Source: Polyangiaceae bacterium UTPRO1 | GTDB lineage: Bacteria > Desulfobacterota > Binatia > UTPRO1 | DNA: 64,000 nt | Assembly (NCBI GenBank): GCA_002050235.1 | Contig: MWST01000018.1 | Coordinates: forward strand, 124,001 to 188,000 | Direction: 5' to 3' | Made by a program: the position numbers and the translations under genes | In this document: positions 8,809-16,419 of the stretch, piece by piece | Layout of the letters: each line of letters opens with the position of its first letter | How positions within the stretch are numbered: the stretch's first letter is position 1 | The notes under the pieces: model-generated | The model's database searches: none | Seen by the model: the letters and a program-made list of their open reading frames with translations, nothing else | What the model was told of the DNA's origin: nothing

Positions 8809-8918
8809 GGTGTCCGACTTCATCCGGCATCCCGGGATCTGTAGCACCGCATGCACCCCGAGGCGACGAGCTACTCGTAGGGATCGACCGTTCGCAACGC
8901 GCGCGCTCACGATGACGG

Positions 8919-9344
8919 ATGTCCGCGAGCGTCCCCACCGCGTGCGTCCGTGCCTACCGCCCGCGCGCCGCCGAGCACACCGTGCTGCATCGAGTGGTAC
9001 GGATGCACCTCGCGAGCTTTCTGCGGGCCGCCGAGGAAGGCGGCGGCGTTCCCGCGTTCGTCGAGCGCGAATTCCGCCAGTTCCTCACGTGCGGGGTCTG
9101 GGCCAAGGGCTTCGCGCGCTTCCGCTGCGACGCATGCCACTCGGAGCGACTCGTGCCGTTCTCGTGCAAGGGGCGCGCGGTGTGTCCGAGCTGCGGCGGG
9201 CGCCGCATGGCCGAACGCGCGGCGCATCTCGTCGATCACGTCCTCCCCGCCGTGCCCATGCGGCAGTGGGTGCTGAGCTTGCCGTTCCGGCTGCGCTACG
9301 CACTCGCCTGGGATCACGCGCGCTGCGTGGAGGGTGTGCGGTGA
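8919..9344 (+). pseudogene. IS91-family transposase, N-terminal zinc-binding fragment
   Basis: 141 aa matching only the N-terminus of IS91-type HUH transposases. After a helical lead (VVRMHLASFLRAAEE) comes the zinc-binding module C-x2-C...C-x6-C-x2-C (FRCDACHSERLVPFSCK, CPSCGGRRM) and then HLVDHVLPAVPMRQWVLSLP. The full protein is about 350-500 aa and carries the HUH and paired-Tyr catalytic motifs; these are absent here because the frame stops at 9344, just before the next gene. The element is therefore dead. Element ends were not found. Confidence 0.85.
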
Positions 9345-9458
9345 AACCGCTGTCGGAGAAGTGGATTTCGCGATCGCGGCGATCGCGGTATGCGTCACGA
9401 TCGCACCCGTAGAATGCCCCGGATACGGACAAGACGCAGCAACGAAAGGAGGCTTCTC

Positions 9459-10568
9459 ATGCAGGATGTGCTCGACAGCGTCCGCCGCTTCACCGAGGGC
9501 GAGATCGCGCCGCACGCCGCCGAGGTGGATCGCAGCGGCAGACTTCCCGAAGGCATCTTCCGCAGGATGGGCGAGGCGGGGCTCACCGGTCTGGCGATCC
9601 CCGAGAAGTGGGGCGGCGTCGACGCCGACCTCGCGACGTTCGCCGCCTCTCTCGAGATCGTCGGCGCGGCCTGCGCCTCGACCGCCTGGGCGCTCCTGGC
9701 TCACACGATGTGTGCCCGCACGCTCGTCGGCGCGGGAACCGATGCGCAGAAGAGCCGACTGCTGCCCGGGCTCGCGTCGGGGGCGACGATCGGCGCCGCG
9801 ATGGCGGGCACCGAGGCGGGCGGCGGCTCGAATCCGATGGGCATGCGCACGCACGCACGACGCGACGGCGATGGCTGGGTGATCGACGGCGCCAAGGAGT
9901 TCATCAGCCTCGCGGGCTACGCCGACCTCTTCGTCGTCATGGCGCGCACGGGCGAGGCGCCGCCGGCGATCGGCTGCTTCCTCGTCGAGAAGACCGATGC
10001 CGGATTCACGAGCGGACGTCGTGAGGAGCTCCTCGGCATGCACGGCGTGCCTGTGGGCGGGCTCGCGTTCGCCAACTGCCGAGTCGGTGCCGACCGGCTG
10101 CTCGGCGCCGAGGCGGGCGGCCTCATGGTGATGGGCATGGCCGGTGCGTGGGGTCTCGCCGGCGCGGCCGGCGCGGCGATGGGCATCGCCGGCGCGGCGC
10201 TCTACGAGGCGGGCGCGTTCGTCAAGGAGCGCGTCGTCGCCGGCGCAGCGCTCGCCACGCTGCCGGGCGTGCAGGCGACGCTCGGTGACCTGCAGATGGA
10301 GCTCGCCGCCTCGCGCGCCGGGCTCGCGCAGGCGCTGCGCGAGATCGAAGGCCGCAAGGGGCCGCCGCTGCCGCTCTTTCGCGCGAAGCTCGCGGCGACC
10401 GAATGCGCCGTGCATGTCGCCGACCGCTGCATGGGACTGCACGGCGCGGCCGGTTACTCGCGCGCGCTGCCGGCCGAGCGGCGGGTGCGCGACGTACGCG
10501 CCTTCGGCATCCACTGGGGCAACAACGAAGTGCTGCGCGACACGATCCGCAAGGGATCGGTTGCCTGA
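9459..10568 (+). CDS. acyl-CoA dehydrogenase family protein lacking the usual catalytic Glu
   Basis: 369 aa; ATG 9459 is fixed by AAAGGAGG eight bases upstream. FAD/substrate motifs are AGTEAGGGSNPMG (116-128) and DGAKEFISLAGYAD (143-156); LHGAAGYSRALP sits at 327-338. At the MCAD-type site YEGT-[NS]-E the protein reads HWGNNEVLRD (352-361), so Trp353 replaces Glu. At the LCAD/IVD site the matching helix is an Ala/Gly run (AWGLAGAAGAAMGIAGAA, 230-247) with no Glu. Dehydrogenation by the standard mechanism is doubtful. It lies alone among mobile-element debris, directly after an IS91 fragment. Confidence 0.88.
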   Translation: MQDVLDSVRRFTEGEIAPHAAEVDRSGRLPEGIFRRMGEAGLTGLAIPEKWGGVDADLATFAASLEIVGAACASTAWALLAHTMCARTLVGAGTDAQKSRLLPGLASGATIGAAMAGTEAGGGSNPMGMRTHARRDGDGWVIDGAKEFISLAGYADLFVVMARTGEAPPAIGCFLVEKTDAGFTSGRREELLGMHGVPVGGLAFANCRVGADRLLGAEAGGLMVMGMAGAWGLAGAAGAAMGIAGAALYEAGAFVKERVVAGAALATLPGVQATLGDLQMELAASRAGLAQALREIEGRKGPPLPLFRAKLAATECAVHVADRCMGLHGAAGYSRALPAERRVRDVRAFGIHWGNNEVLRDTIRKGSVA

Positions 10569-10899
10569 AAGGACTCGCGATACTCGCTTCTGTGAAGCGG
10601 CTGAGCGTGTTAGCGCCATGCACGCTCCCAGAATCGCGGTGATCAGACCATCCGAGGCCCTGAGCGAGGCCGACTGCCCCTTGCGCACGCCCGTGTAGTT
10701 AGGCGTCCGACCAACAGCAGGCATGGTGAGCGTGCGTGCGCCGCTCTGCAATCGCGGCGGCGCCAAGCGCGTGAAATCGCTTGAAAATTCTAGACCCCTC
10801 CGACTGTTTGCCTGATTGAAGCGCGCGGAGAAACGTGCAAAGGTGCTATTGACCCAAGTGGGTATATGGGCATATCCCACCTCAAGGAGGACGCGCCGG
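10569..10899. other. intergenic region before toxin-antitoxin operon
   Basis: 331 bases with no recognisable gene. The first 250 or so contain short uninterrupted reading on the minus strand (beginning MPAVGRTPNYTGVRKGQ near 10723) that I could not assign to a family. The last 50 hold a likely promoter and operator for the antitoxin gene, listed separately. Confidence 0.5.
10849..10890 (+). promoter_or_regulatory. promoter, operator-like inverted repeat and RBS of TA operon
   Basis: TTGACC (10849-10854) and CATATC (10871-10876), 16 bases apart, resemble -35 and -10 boxes. They overlap an inverted repeat at 10858-10880 with arms GTGGG(T)ATAT and ATATCCCAC around a GGGC centre; one arm has an extra T. 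AAGGAGG (10884-10890) is the ribosome site for ATG 10900. The arrangement fits autorepression by an antitoxin or toxin-antitoxin complex. Binding is inferred. Confidence 0.5.
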
Positions 10900-11232
10900 A
10901 TGGCCACACAACCGCAGTTGATCGACGACGAATTCGAGCCCCGTGGCGAGGGTTCACTCGACGCGCGGAACCGCCTGCCGCTCACCAAAGTCGTCGAGGC
11001 GTTGCGCGTGCAGTTCGGCGACTTGAGCGACCTCCGATTCGTGATCCACCAAAACAAGGCGGGACAGGTGCTGCTCTCGCCCGCGACCTCCGTGCCGTTG
11101 CACGAAGCGTGGCTCCTCAAGAACCCGACGGCGCTGGCAAGCGTGCGGCGCGGATTGGAACAGGCGGCAGCCGGCGAGCTCGTCGACCGTGGGTCGTTCG
11201 CGCAGTACGCCGCCGACGACCTCGACGAGTAG
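10900..11232 (+). CDS. antitoxin of RelE/ParE-like toxin-antitoxin pair
   Basis: 110 aa, ATG 10900 with a strong AAGGAGG nine bases upstream. The C-terminal part LASVRRGLEQAAAGELVDRG and SFAQYAADDLDE matches the tail typical of small antitoxins partnered with RelE/ParE-type toxins (GL-x2-A-x2-GE-x5-SFAxYA). The N-terminal half (LPLTKVVEALRVQFGDLSDL) has no clear DNA-binding motif by eye. The stop abuts the GTG start of the toxin gene. Its role would be to neutralise the toxin and, with the upstream palindrome, repress the operon. Confidence 0.75.
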   Translation: MATQPQLIDDEFEPRGEGSLDARNRLPLTKVVEALRVQFGDLSDLRFVIHQNKAGQVLLSPATSVPLHEAWLLKNPTALASVRRGLEQAAAGELVDRGSFAQYAADDLDE

Positions 11233-11541
11233 GTGGCGCCGCCCCCATCGTTCCGCCTTCGCTTCACTAAGGAAGCGGCGGCGAACCTCGCCGCGCTCGA
11301 AGGCGACCCGTCGCGAGCGAAGCGCCTTAAGGCCGTGCGCAAGGCGCTCGGGCTCTTGGAGCAGAACCCCCGTCACCCCGGCCTCAACACGCACAAGTAC
11401 AACAGCCTCGTGGGCGCAAAGGGCGAGGAGGTGTTCGAGGCGTACGTCGAGAACAAGACGCCCGCCGCGTTCCGCATCTTCTGGCACTACGGCCCCGAGA
11501 AGCGCGACATCACGATCGTCGCCATCACGCCGCACCCGTAG
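11233..11541 (+). CDS. RelE/ParE-like toxin
   Basis: 102 aa starting at GTG 11233 immediately after the antitoxin stop, so translation is coupled. The sequence FRLRFTKEAAANLAALEGD starts the RelE/ParE alpha-beta fold. KYNSLVGAKGEEVFEAYVEN (about 56-75), RIFWHYGP and DITIVAITPHP form the C-terminal sheet characteristic of a RelE/ParE subgroup. Such toxins cleave ribosome-bound mRNA or poison gyrase; the residues here do not decide between these. Length and order are those of an intact pair. Confidence 0.78.
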   Translation: MAPPPSFRLRFTKEAAANLAALEGDPSRAKRLKAVRKALGLLEQNPRHPGLNTHKYNSLVGAKGEEVFEAYVENKTPAAFRIFWHYGPEKRDITIVAITPHP

Positions 11542-11550
11542 GCGCGCACC

Positions 11551-11721
11551 GTGGACGAAGAGCGCGCGACGCCGAACTCCGAACCGCTGCTGACCTCGCT
11601 GTTCCTGTTGCCCGCTCGGGCGGCGTTCGTCGCGGTGGCGGTGGTGCAGATCGCGGTGGAGTTCGCGGTCGCCGCATTCGCCAGCGCCCGAACAAGCCGC
11701 GACGATGCGCCGACCGCATAG
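11551..11721 (+). CDS. small single-pass membrane protein, unknown
   Basis: GTG 11551 to TAG 11721 encodes 56 aa. A short acidic/polar head (VDEERATPNSEP) is followed by a hydrophobic stretch of about 30 residues (LLTSLFLLPARAAFVAVAVV and on) and a charged tail (SARTSRDDAPTA). It starts ten bases after the toxin stop and shares strand and spacing with the following genes. There is no family assignment. It may be a real small protein; the alternative is chance open frame in GC-rich DNA. Confidence 0.4.
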   Translation: MDEERATPNSEPLLTSLFLLPARAAFVAVAVVQIAVEFAVAAFASARTSRDDAPTA

Positions 11722-11808
11722 CCACCGATCGCGATGGACGGCGCGCCGCGAGCCGTGGCAGTGTCCGTGGCGCCCGAACGCCGCTCTCGCCCACAAGGGG
11801 TTCCGACC

Positions 11809-12162
11809 GTGAGTGACGACGACCACCGCAAAGACGAGTTCGACGAGCACGACGAAGACTCGGGCAAATCAGCGTTCGAGCGATTCCGCCGAGCGGCGAG
11901 CGGGATGTTCGACAGCGGCGTCGTCAAGGACGCACTCGAAACGACGAAGGACATCGCGAGCCGAGGCGGGCATGCGATCACGTCGCTCTACGACGGCGCG
12001 AAGAAGACCGTCACCCAAGAAGAAGCGTGGGAGCAGATGGAGCGGTCGATCGAGGAGCTCACGCACGTCGTTCGCGTGCAGCACGCGATGATCCTCGACC
12101 TCCTCGCGCGCGTCACGCACCTCGAAGCGAAGGAGCCGGGCGGATCGGGTCCACGGTCGTGA
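11809..12162 (+). CDS. acidic/coiled-coil hypothetical protein
   Basis: 117 aa from GTG 11809, which has AAGGGG upstream; an in-frame ATG at 11734 would add 25 residues but lacks a ribosome site. The N-terminus is strongly acidic and polar (SDDDHRKDEFDEHDEDSGK). A middle helical region follows (SGVVKDALETTKDIASRGG). The C-terminal segment of about 35 residues (EQMERSIEELTHVVRVQHAM and on, ending DLLARVTHLEAK) has heptad spacing of a coiled coil. Its stop overlaps the GTG of the next gene by four bases, so the two are probably co-translated partners. I do not recognise the family. Confidence 0.6.
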   Translation: MSDDDHRKDEFDEHDEDSGKSAFERFRRAASGMFDSGVVKDALETTKDIASRGGHAITSLYDGAKKTVTQEEAWEQMERSIEELTHVVRVQHAMILDLLARVTHLEAKEPGGSGPRS

Positions 12163-13193
12163 GTTCGCACGAGACGCTCAAGGAGCTCGTCGCTGACGCT
12201 CGGGCGCGCGTTCCCAACCCGCCGTCATGGGACGAAGTACGGGAGGATGCGGCGCGCCTGCGTTTGAGTGCTGCTCACGCCGAAGCAGCCGTCGTGGCCG
12301 GGCTCGTGGCTGACGAGGTTCTGATGGCTGTTGACAATCATTGGTCAGCCGATGTCAACGAGTCGCTGACTCATCTTCGGATCTTCGACAAGTACTCTCC
12401 CACGACGCTGCGGGGCATATTCCGTCACCTGTCTGCGGACGAAATCGGTCGTCTTACGAACCGTGTCAAAGGCACGGCTCTCGAACTTCGCACTGTCGGC
12501 ATGATGAACGAGGGCAAACTGCCGGTGGCGCCCGGCGCAGCGCGCGCCGAGTTGTTTGAGCGGCTGAACCAACCGGGCGTGGACGTTAAGCAGCTTGACG
12601 CCGACGGCCACATTGTCGGCCAGGTGCAAGTGAAAGCAACGGAGAATTGGCATACGATTGCGCGTCACCTGCATCGCTACCCGCAATACCCCGACGTTGC
12701 CACTACGCACGAAGGCGCGCAGGCGATGCTGCAACACGGCGTTGACGCGCACCACGTCCTCGACACGGGTGTCCACTCGCAGGTGCTGACCGATCACGTC
12801 GCGGCGCACATGGACAATCTCACCTGGATGCACACTTGGGATGACCTGGTGCCGGAGCTTGCGATTGCAGCGATTGTTGCGGTTGCGTTACTCCGCTTGA
12901 AGAACGGCGAAGAGTTTAAGGACACTGTGGCGTGGATGAAGCAGCAAATGACGATTGCGGGTCTCGCTAATCTGTCCGGCCTCGCGGTTCAGATCGTCAC
13001 CAACTCCACCGCGCTTCGGCCCATCGCAGCAATCCTCACACGCTTCACCGCTGAACGTGGCTCCGTGGCACAACGGACGGGCGCGGCATTGCGTCGCGTA
13101 GTGGCTGCGCTCGGCACGCTACGCGAGAGCGGCACGTCGCGCGGCTACGCAGCGTGGTCGCCGCCTGAGACTTCGACCGCGCCCGCGACCTAG
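12159..13193 (+). CDS. membrane protein with possible PD-(D/E)XK nuclease-like core
   Basis: 344 aa from GTG 12159, overlapping the previous stop (GTGA). Residues 1-95 are helical. Residues 100-165 read NRVKGTALELRTVGMMNEGK, a Gln/Pro-containing turn, DVKQLDADG and then GQVQVKATENW. The order Glu, Asp and Q-x-K resembles the alpha-beta core of PD-(D/E)XK nucleases. HLHRYPQYPDV and TTHEGAQAM follow, then two hydrophobic helices (about 227-243 and 262-290) and an Arg/Ala-rich tail. The nuclease reading is inference from motif order only. Together with its coiled-coil neighbour and the TA pair upstream it looks like accessory, possibly defence or toxin-related, DNA. Confidence 0.6.
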   Translation: MSSHETLKELVADARARVPNPPSWDEVREDAARLRLSAAHAEAAVVAGLVADEVLMAVDNHWSADVNESLTHLRIFDKYSPTTLRGIFRHLSADEIGRLTNRVKGTALELRTVGMMNEGKLPVAPGAARAELFERLNQPGVDVKQLDADGHIVGQVQVKATENWHTIARHLHRYPQYPDVATTHEGAQAMLQHGVDAHHVLDTGVHSQVLTDHVAAHMDNLTWMHTWDDLVPELAIAAIVAVALLRLKNGEEFKDTVAWMKQQMTIAGLANLSGLAVQIVTNSTALRPIAAILTRFTAERGSVAQRTGAALRRVVAALGTLRESGTSRGYAAWSPPETSTAPAT

Positions 13194-13780
13194 TCGGCGT
13201 GCGCCGGCCGGATGTTCGACCACGACAGCGGCCCGGTGCGGACGGCTCCCGCGACGTGTGATTCAGAACTGACGCGCGGCGTGGGAACCGGCGGCCCTTG
13301 TATCTCGACCGGGCGCTGTGTTCGTGGTGCGACGCCCGCGATACGTTGTGTTCGCCCACGATGACGAACGGCCTTCACGCCGACCACACGCGGGGCGTCG
13401 GTCACGAACCCGCTCCTCGGCGGGAGCGGCTCGGCGCCGTTCAGCGCGCCGGTACTCTCGTTGGCGAGCGGGCAATCGACGTGCGTGGCGATCGGATAGC
13501 CGTCGCCGTCGTGCTTGTTCATCCCCTCGCGCCGACACCCCCTAACCCGCGCGAGGCTCTGCGCATGCACGCACTTCGCGAACTCGCGTTCGCCGGGCGT
13601 CCACTTGCTGCAATCCGAGTGAAGGAGTTGCTGATAGGCGGCGACGCACTCGGCGTATTGGGGCGTGCCGAGCCAGCGGGTGCAGTCGGTGTCGGTCCAG
13701 TCGCCAGCACGAACACACGCCGGCATGAGAACGACGAGCAGAAGGGCCGTGACGGCCTGCGCCGCTCTCATCCGTGCCAC
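13190..13780 (-). CDS. secreted Cys-containing hypothetical protein
   Basis: 196 aa with an N-terminal signal peptide (RAAQAVTALLLVVLMPACVRAG). The first 100 mature residues carry regularly spaced cysteines and aromatic residues (DTDCTRWLGTPQYAECVAAY, HSDCSKWTPGEREFAKCVHA, RGCRRE, VDCPLAN), which probably form disulfides in the periplasm. The C-terminal half is Arg/Pro/Val-rich and likely disordered. The start overlaps the upstream membrane-protein gene by 13 bases, so they form a two-gene operon. The 3' end overlaps the convergent gene by four bases. Family unknown. Confidence 0.55.
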   Translation of the reverse strand: MARMRAAQAVTALLLVVLMPACVRAGDWTDTDCTRWLGTPQYAECVAAYQQLLHSDCSKWTPGEREFAKCVHAQSLARVRGCRREGMNKHDGDGYPIATHVDCPLANESTGALNGAEPLPPRSGFVTDAPRVVGVKAVRHRGRTQRIAGVAPRTQRPVEIQGPPVPTPRVSSESHVAGAVRTGPLSWSNIRPAHAD

Positions 13781-14169
13781 TCGCGGAACGCGCAGCGGTT
13801 GGTATCGGGAAGCAGCACCTCACCGCCGGTGTCCAGGTCGCGCCAACGTCCTGCGCGTCGCTCGACGAGCGCCATCCACGGCTTGCCACCGAGATCGCAT
13901 TGGACGACCCATTGTGTACCGTCACGCGGCGTCTGCGCGGCGACGACAAGCTGCAACGCCCACAACGCGACGGCGGTCCATCGCCACTTCACCGCCCATG
14001 CGCGGTACGGCCGCTGCGTGAGCCACGAGCCGATCGCGACGACGAGCCACACGTCGAAGAGCACGTAGAGCGGGTCGCGGTAGGCGCGTGGGACGTTGAA
14101 GGCGAAGGCGAGTGCGACCACGGCGAGTGGCGCACCGGCAAACCACACCCACTTGTCAGCTTGCGGCAT
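13768..14169 (-). CDS. three-helix membrane hypothetical protein
   Basis: 133 aa with three hydrophobic segments: WFAGAPLAVVALAFAFNV (about 9-26), LYVLFDVWLVVAIGSWL (34-50) and AVALWALQLVVAA (66-78). A soluble tail of about 50 residues follows, with QWVVQCDLGGKPWMALVERR and a terminal Cys (TNRCAFREWHG). It is first in a two-gene minus-strand unit with the secreted Cys-containing protein. There is no family assignment. Confidence 0.5.
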   Translation of the reverse strand: MPQADKWVWFAGAPLAVVALAFAFNVPRAYRDPLYVLFDVWLVVAIGSWLTQRPYRAWAVKWRWTAVALWALQLVVAAQTPRDGTQWVVQCDLGGKPWMALVERRAGRWRDLDTGGEVLLPDTNRCAFREWHG

Positions 14170-14247
14170 CGCCTACACCATCGGTGTCGCAGCGTCCGTT
14201 TGGGTCGCGTTGGTCGGGGTCATCGTGGCGGTCTCGATGGTAGCGGC

Positions 14248-14399
14248 GCGGGAGGTACGAAGCTCCCGCTGAGCAGCCCGTGCTCGAGCAGCTGCGCCAG
14301 CCACTCGCAGTCGAGCACGTCCGTCTTCCGCCCCGGCACGCGCTTCACGTGGAGTGCGTTGACGAGCAGCAACTCGGCCGTGCCTTCGAGCACGCGCGA
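14248..14399 (-). pseudogene. IS110-family transposase fragment
   Basis: Reading leftwards from about 14399, the frame gives GTAELLLVNALHVKRVPGRK, then TDVLDCEWLAQLLEHGLL and SGSFVPP. This is the segment of IS110-type DEDD transposases containing the NA-x-HVK-x-VPGRKTD-x2-D block. Only about 50 residues of the roughly 350-residue enzyme remain, with nothing recognisable on either side. It is a decayed insertion at the left side of the TerY-P island. Confidence 0.75.
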
Positions 14400-14412
14400 T
14401 CGTCGCGCGGAA

Positions 14413-15342
14413 CTACGAGACCTGCTTCAGCTCCATCTGCGCATCGTAGACCCAGACGTCGACCCGCGCCGCCTTCGCCGCGTACCGGAGCTTCGCGCCC
14501 GCGTCGCCCGCGATGATCGCCCCGTGCACCGGCTCGGATCGCGAGCCCCGATCCTCCTCGAGCCAGCCCTTGTAGCGGCTCACCTGGCCGACGACCTTGT
14601 CGGCCGGCCGCCCCTTCTTCAGCTCGAAGACCCACCAGGCGTGGTCAGCGTCGCGGAAGCCGAGGAGGTCGATCGCGTTCACGGGCGTCATGAGCTGGCG
14701 GCCCGCGCAGCCGTGCTTCTCGTAGGTGCAGAGCTCGATGCCCATCTTGGCGAACGGCGTCCGGTCCCAGCGGCGCTCGAGGTACTCCTCGACCTCCCGC
14801 TCGAGCGCGTGCGCCGGCGGCATCTCGGGTGCGACGAGCGGCTCCACTGCCGCGCGCCCGGCGAGGAGCGCGACGACATGCTGCAGCGCGTTCGCGGGCA
14901 GGTAGTTCTTCGCGACGGTTTCGATCACCCGGAAGCGTGCCTCGCGCGACCCGGCGAGCGCGACGGCGATCTCCGGGTCGATCTCCGCACACGCGACCGA
15001 TCGGAGGAGCTGCGGGGCCTTCGCGCCCGCGCTCTGCGCCGCCATGAAATCGGCGAGCGCGTGCGGCGCCGGCACGAGCCGCCAGACGCCATCGGACTCG
15101 AGGTGACGGAAGGGTAGCTTGATGTCCGCGCGATAGGGCCATTGCGGGTAGAGCGCACGCAGGAGCTGGTCGAACACGCTCTTCAGCGCGCCGTCGAGGA
15201 GAACTCGCCCGTCCACGATCTCGCCCTTCTCGAAGAGGACGACGACCGCCAGGACGAGCAGCGGCTTGTAGGGCTTTGCCGGCCCGCGCGCGCGGTCGAC
15301 GCGGAGGTTCTCGAGGTGACGGATGAACTCGTCGATCGTCAT
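14413..15342 (-). CDS. putative restriction-type nuclease with DUF91/NucS-like C-terminus
   Basis: 309 aa; start chosen at ATG 15342 (MTIDEFIRHLENL), since the upstream extension is unlike coding sequence. The N-terminal domain contains PAKPYKPLLVLAVVVLFEKG (about 21-40), the helical module seen at the front of several HNH and modification-dependent restriction proteins. The C-terminus has a PD-(D/E)XK core: Asp225 in NAIDLLG, Glu240 and Lys242 in FELKKG, then QVSRYKGW (253-260), as in DUF91/NucS nucleases. It would cut DNA, possibly foreign or modified. It has no visible partner methylase, stands alone between an IS110 fragment and the TerY-P block, and is probably a solitary defence gene. 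Confidence 0.7.
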   Translation of the reverse strand: MTIDEFIRHLENLRVDRARGPAKPYKPLLVLAVVVLFEKGEIVDGRVLLDGALKSVFDQLLRALYPQWPYRADIKLPFRHLESDGVWRLVPAPHALADFMAAQSAGAKAPQLLRSVACAEIDPEIAVALAGSREARFRVIETVAKNYLPANALQHVVALLAGRAAVEPLVAPEMPPAHALEREVEEYLERRWDRTPFAKMGIELCTYEKHGCAGRQLMTPVNAIDLLGFRDADHAWWVFELKKGRPADKVVGQVSRYKGWLEEDRGSRSEPVHGAIIAGDAGAKLRYAAKAARVDVWVYDAQMELKQVS

Positions 15343-15494
15343 GGCGGTCGAGGGGCAGCGTAGCACACGAGACCTCCGCGCGGGGCTCGAAGGCCACCGC
15401 AGCGTCCATGAGCGACCGATCGCTTCTCCTTAGGGGCGATAGGGTAGGGGCGAGATTCGGGGGAGGCGCGAAGGCCCGAAAATCAGCGCCTATC

Positions 15495-15517
15495 GTTGAC
15501 TCCACGCTAATGTCAAC
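15495..15517. repeat. short inverted repeat at island edge
   Basis: GTTGAC (15495-15500) and GTCAAC (15512-15517) form an exact six-base dyad around 11 bases. It lies close to where composition changes. It could be an operator, part of a decayed element end, or chance. Confidence 0.3.
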
Positions 15518-15696
15518 TACCGAAATCCACCAATACATTCACCGGGTAGGCCCTCACCTCCTCCTCCGAGCTCCCGCATAGTCCTGAGCGCCGTCGTGGC
15601 GGCGTTCTCGACCCCAATCAACGCCTTCGATGCATGAGACAGCAGGATCGCCGGCAGCCACATCTTTCCATATAGCACCACAGGTAGGCCTAGATT

Positions 15697-15734
15697 TATA
15701 CTAGGGCTTCTGTCGGAGCTTAAGAGGAGGGTAT
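15697..15734 (+). promoter_or_regulatory. -10-like element and strong RBS before vWA gene
   Basis: TATACT at 15697-15702 matches a bacterial -10 box well; no convincing -35 lies 16-18 bases upstream. GAGGAGGG at 15724-15731 is a strong ribosome site three to four bases before ATG 15735. It would drive the three-gene TerY-P operon. Confidence 0.4.
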
Positions 15735-16415
15735 ATGAGCACCGATTTTGAGCAAAAACCTTTTGACACTGCCGAGTTCGCAGAAAATCCCGAACCACGC
15801 TGCGCATGCCTATTGTTACTTGATACATCTGGATCCATGGGCGGAGATCCAATTCGACAGCTGAACGCTGGCGTCAAACTTCTTGAAGACGAACTAAAAG
15901 GAGACTCGCTTAGTGCCAAGCGGGTTGAGATAGCAGTTATCTCCTTTGGCCCAGTCGATGTCCATATGGATTTCACGTCAGCAACTAGTTTTTACGCACC
16001 TGACTTACACGCCTCAGGCGATACACCGATGGGTCAAGCCATTGAAATGGGTCTTCAACTTCTGCGTGCGCGCAAAGATCAGTACAAAGCAAATGGTATT
16101 GCCTACTACCGGCCATGGGTATTTCTCATTACCGATGGCGGCCCAACGGATTCTTGGAGCAATGCTGCTGAACTCGTACGTTCTGGCGAAGCGAAAAAGG
16201 AATTCATGTTCTACGCTGTTGGCGTCGAAGGTGCGGACTTCGAGAAACTCAGCAAGATTGCCGTTCGCGAGCCACTCAAGCTGAAGGGGCTTGCTTTCAA
16301 AGAGCTATTTGCTTGGCTTTCTAGCTCTCTCGCCTCCGTGTCAAAGTCCAACCCTGGTGATACTGTTCCTCTATCTAACCCCACTTCGCCAAACGGTTGG
16401 GCAGTAGCCCAGTAA
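15735..16415 (+). CDS. TerY-like von Willebrand factor A protein
   Basis: 226 aa vWA domain. The MIDAS metal site is visible: DTSGSMGG (D30-x-S-x-S), the Thr in [12 protein letters not shown] (about 93-104), and [10 protein letters not shown] (about 132-141). The rest follows the Rossmann-like vWA order, ending in a Ser/Pro-rich tail. In TerY-P systems this protein is thought to be an adaptor whose metal-dependent contacts or phosphorylation link the kinase and phosphatase. It is first in the operon, with GAGGAGGG before the ATG, and is followed after four bases by the phosphatase gene. Its low-G+C codon use matches the next two genes and differs from the flanks. Confidence 0.93.
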   Translation: MSTDFEQKPFDTAEFAENPEPRCACLLLLDTSGSMGGDPIRQLNAGVKLLEDELKGDSLSAKRVEIAVISFGPVDVHMDFTSATSFYAPDLHASGDTPMGQAIEMGLQLLRARKDQYKANGIAYYRPWVFLITDGGPTDSWSNAAELVRSGEAKKEFMFYAVGVEGADFEKLSKIAVREPLKLKGLAFKELFAWLSSSLASVSKSNPGDTVPLSNPTSPNGWAVAQ

Positions 16416-16419
16416 CTCT

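Larger units (their letters stand above)
15343..15734. other. intergenic left boundary of the low-G+C island
   Basis: 392 bases without a gene. The left third is GC-rich like the chromosome. From about 15500 the composition falls towards 50% G+C and stays low through 19364. The region contains a GTTGAC/GTCAAC dyad and a -10-like TATACT before the vWA gene. No attachment site or tRNA was recognised. Confidence 0.5.

Noticed and set aside
8907..11342. Minus-strand open frame of about 810 codons
   Set aside because: It runs across the IS91 fragment, the acyl-CoA dehydrogenase and the antitoxin/toxin genes, all of which have recognisable plus-strand products and ribosome sites.
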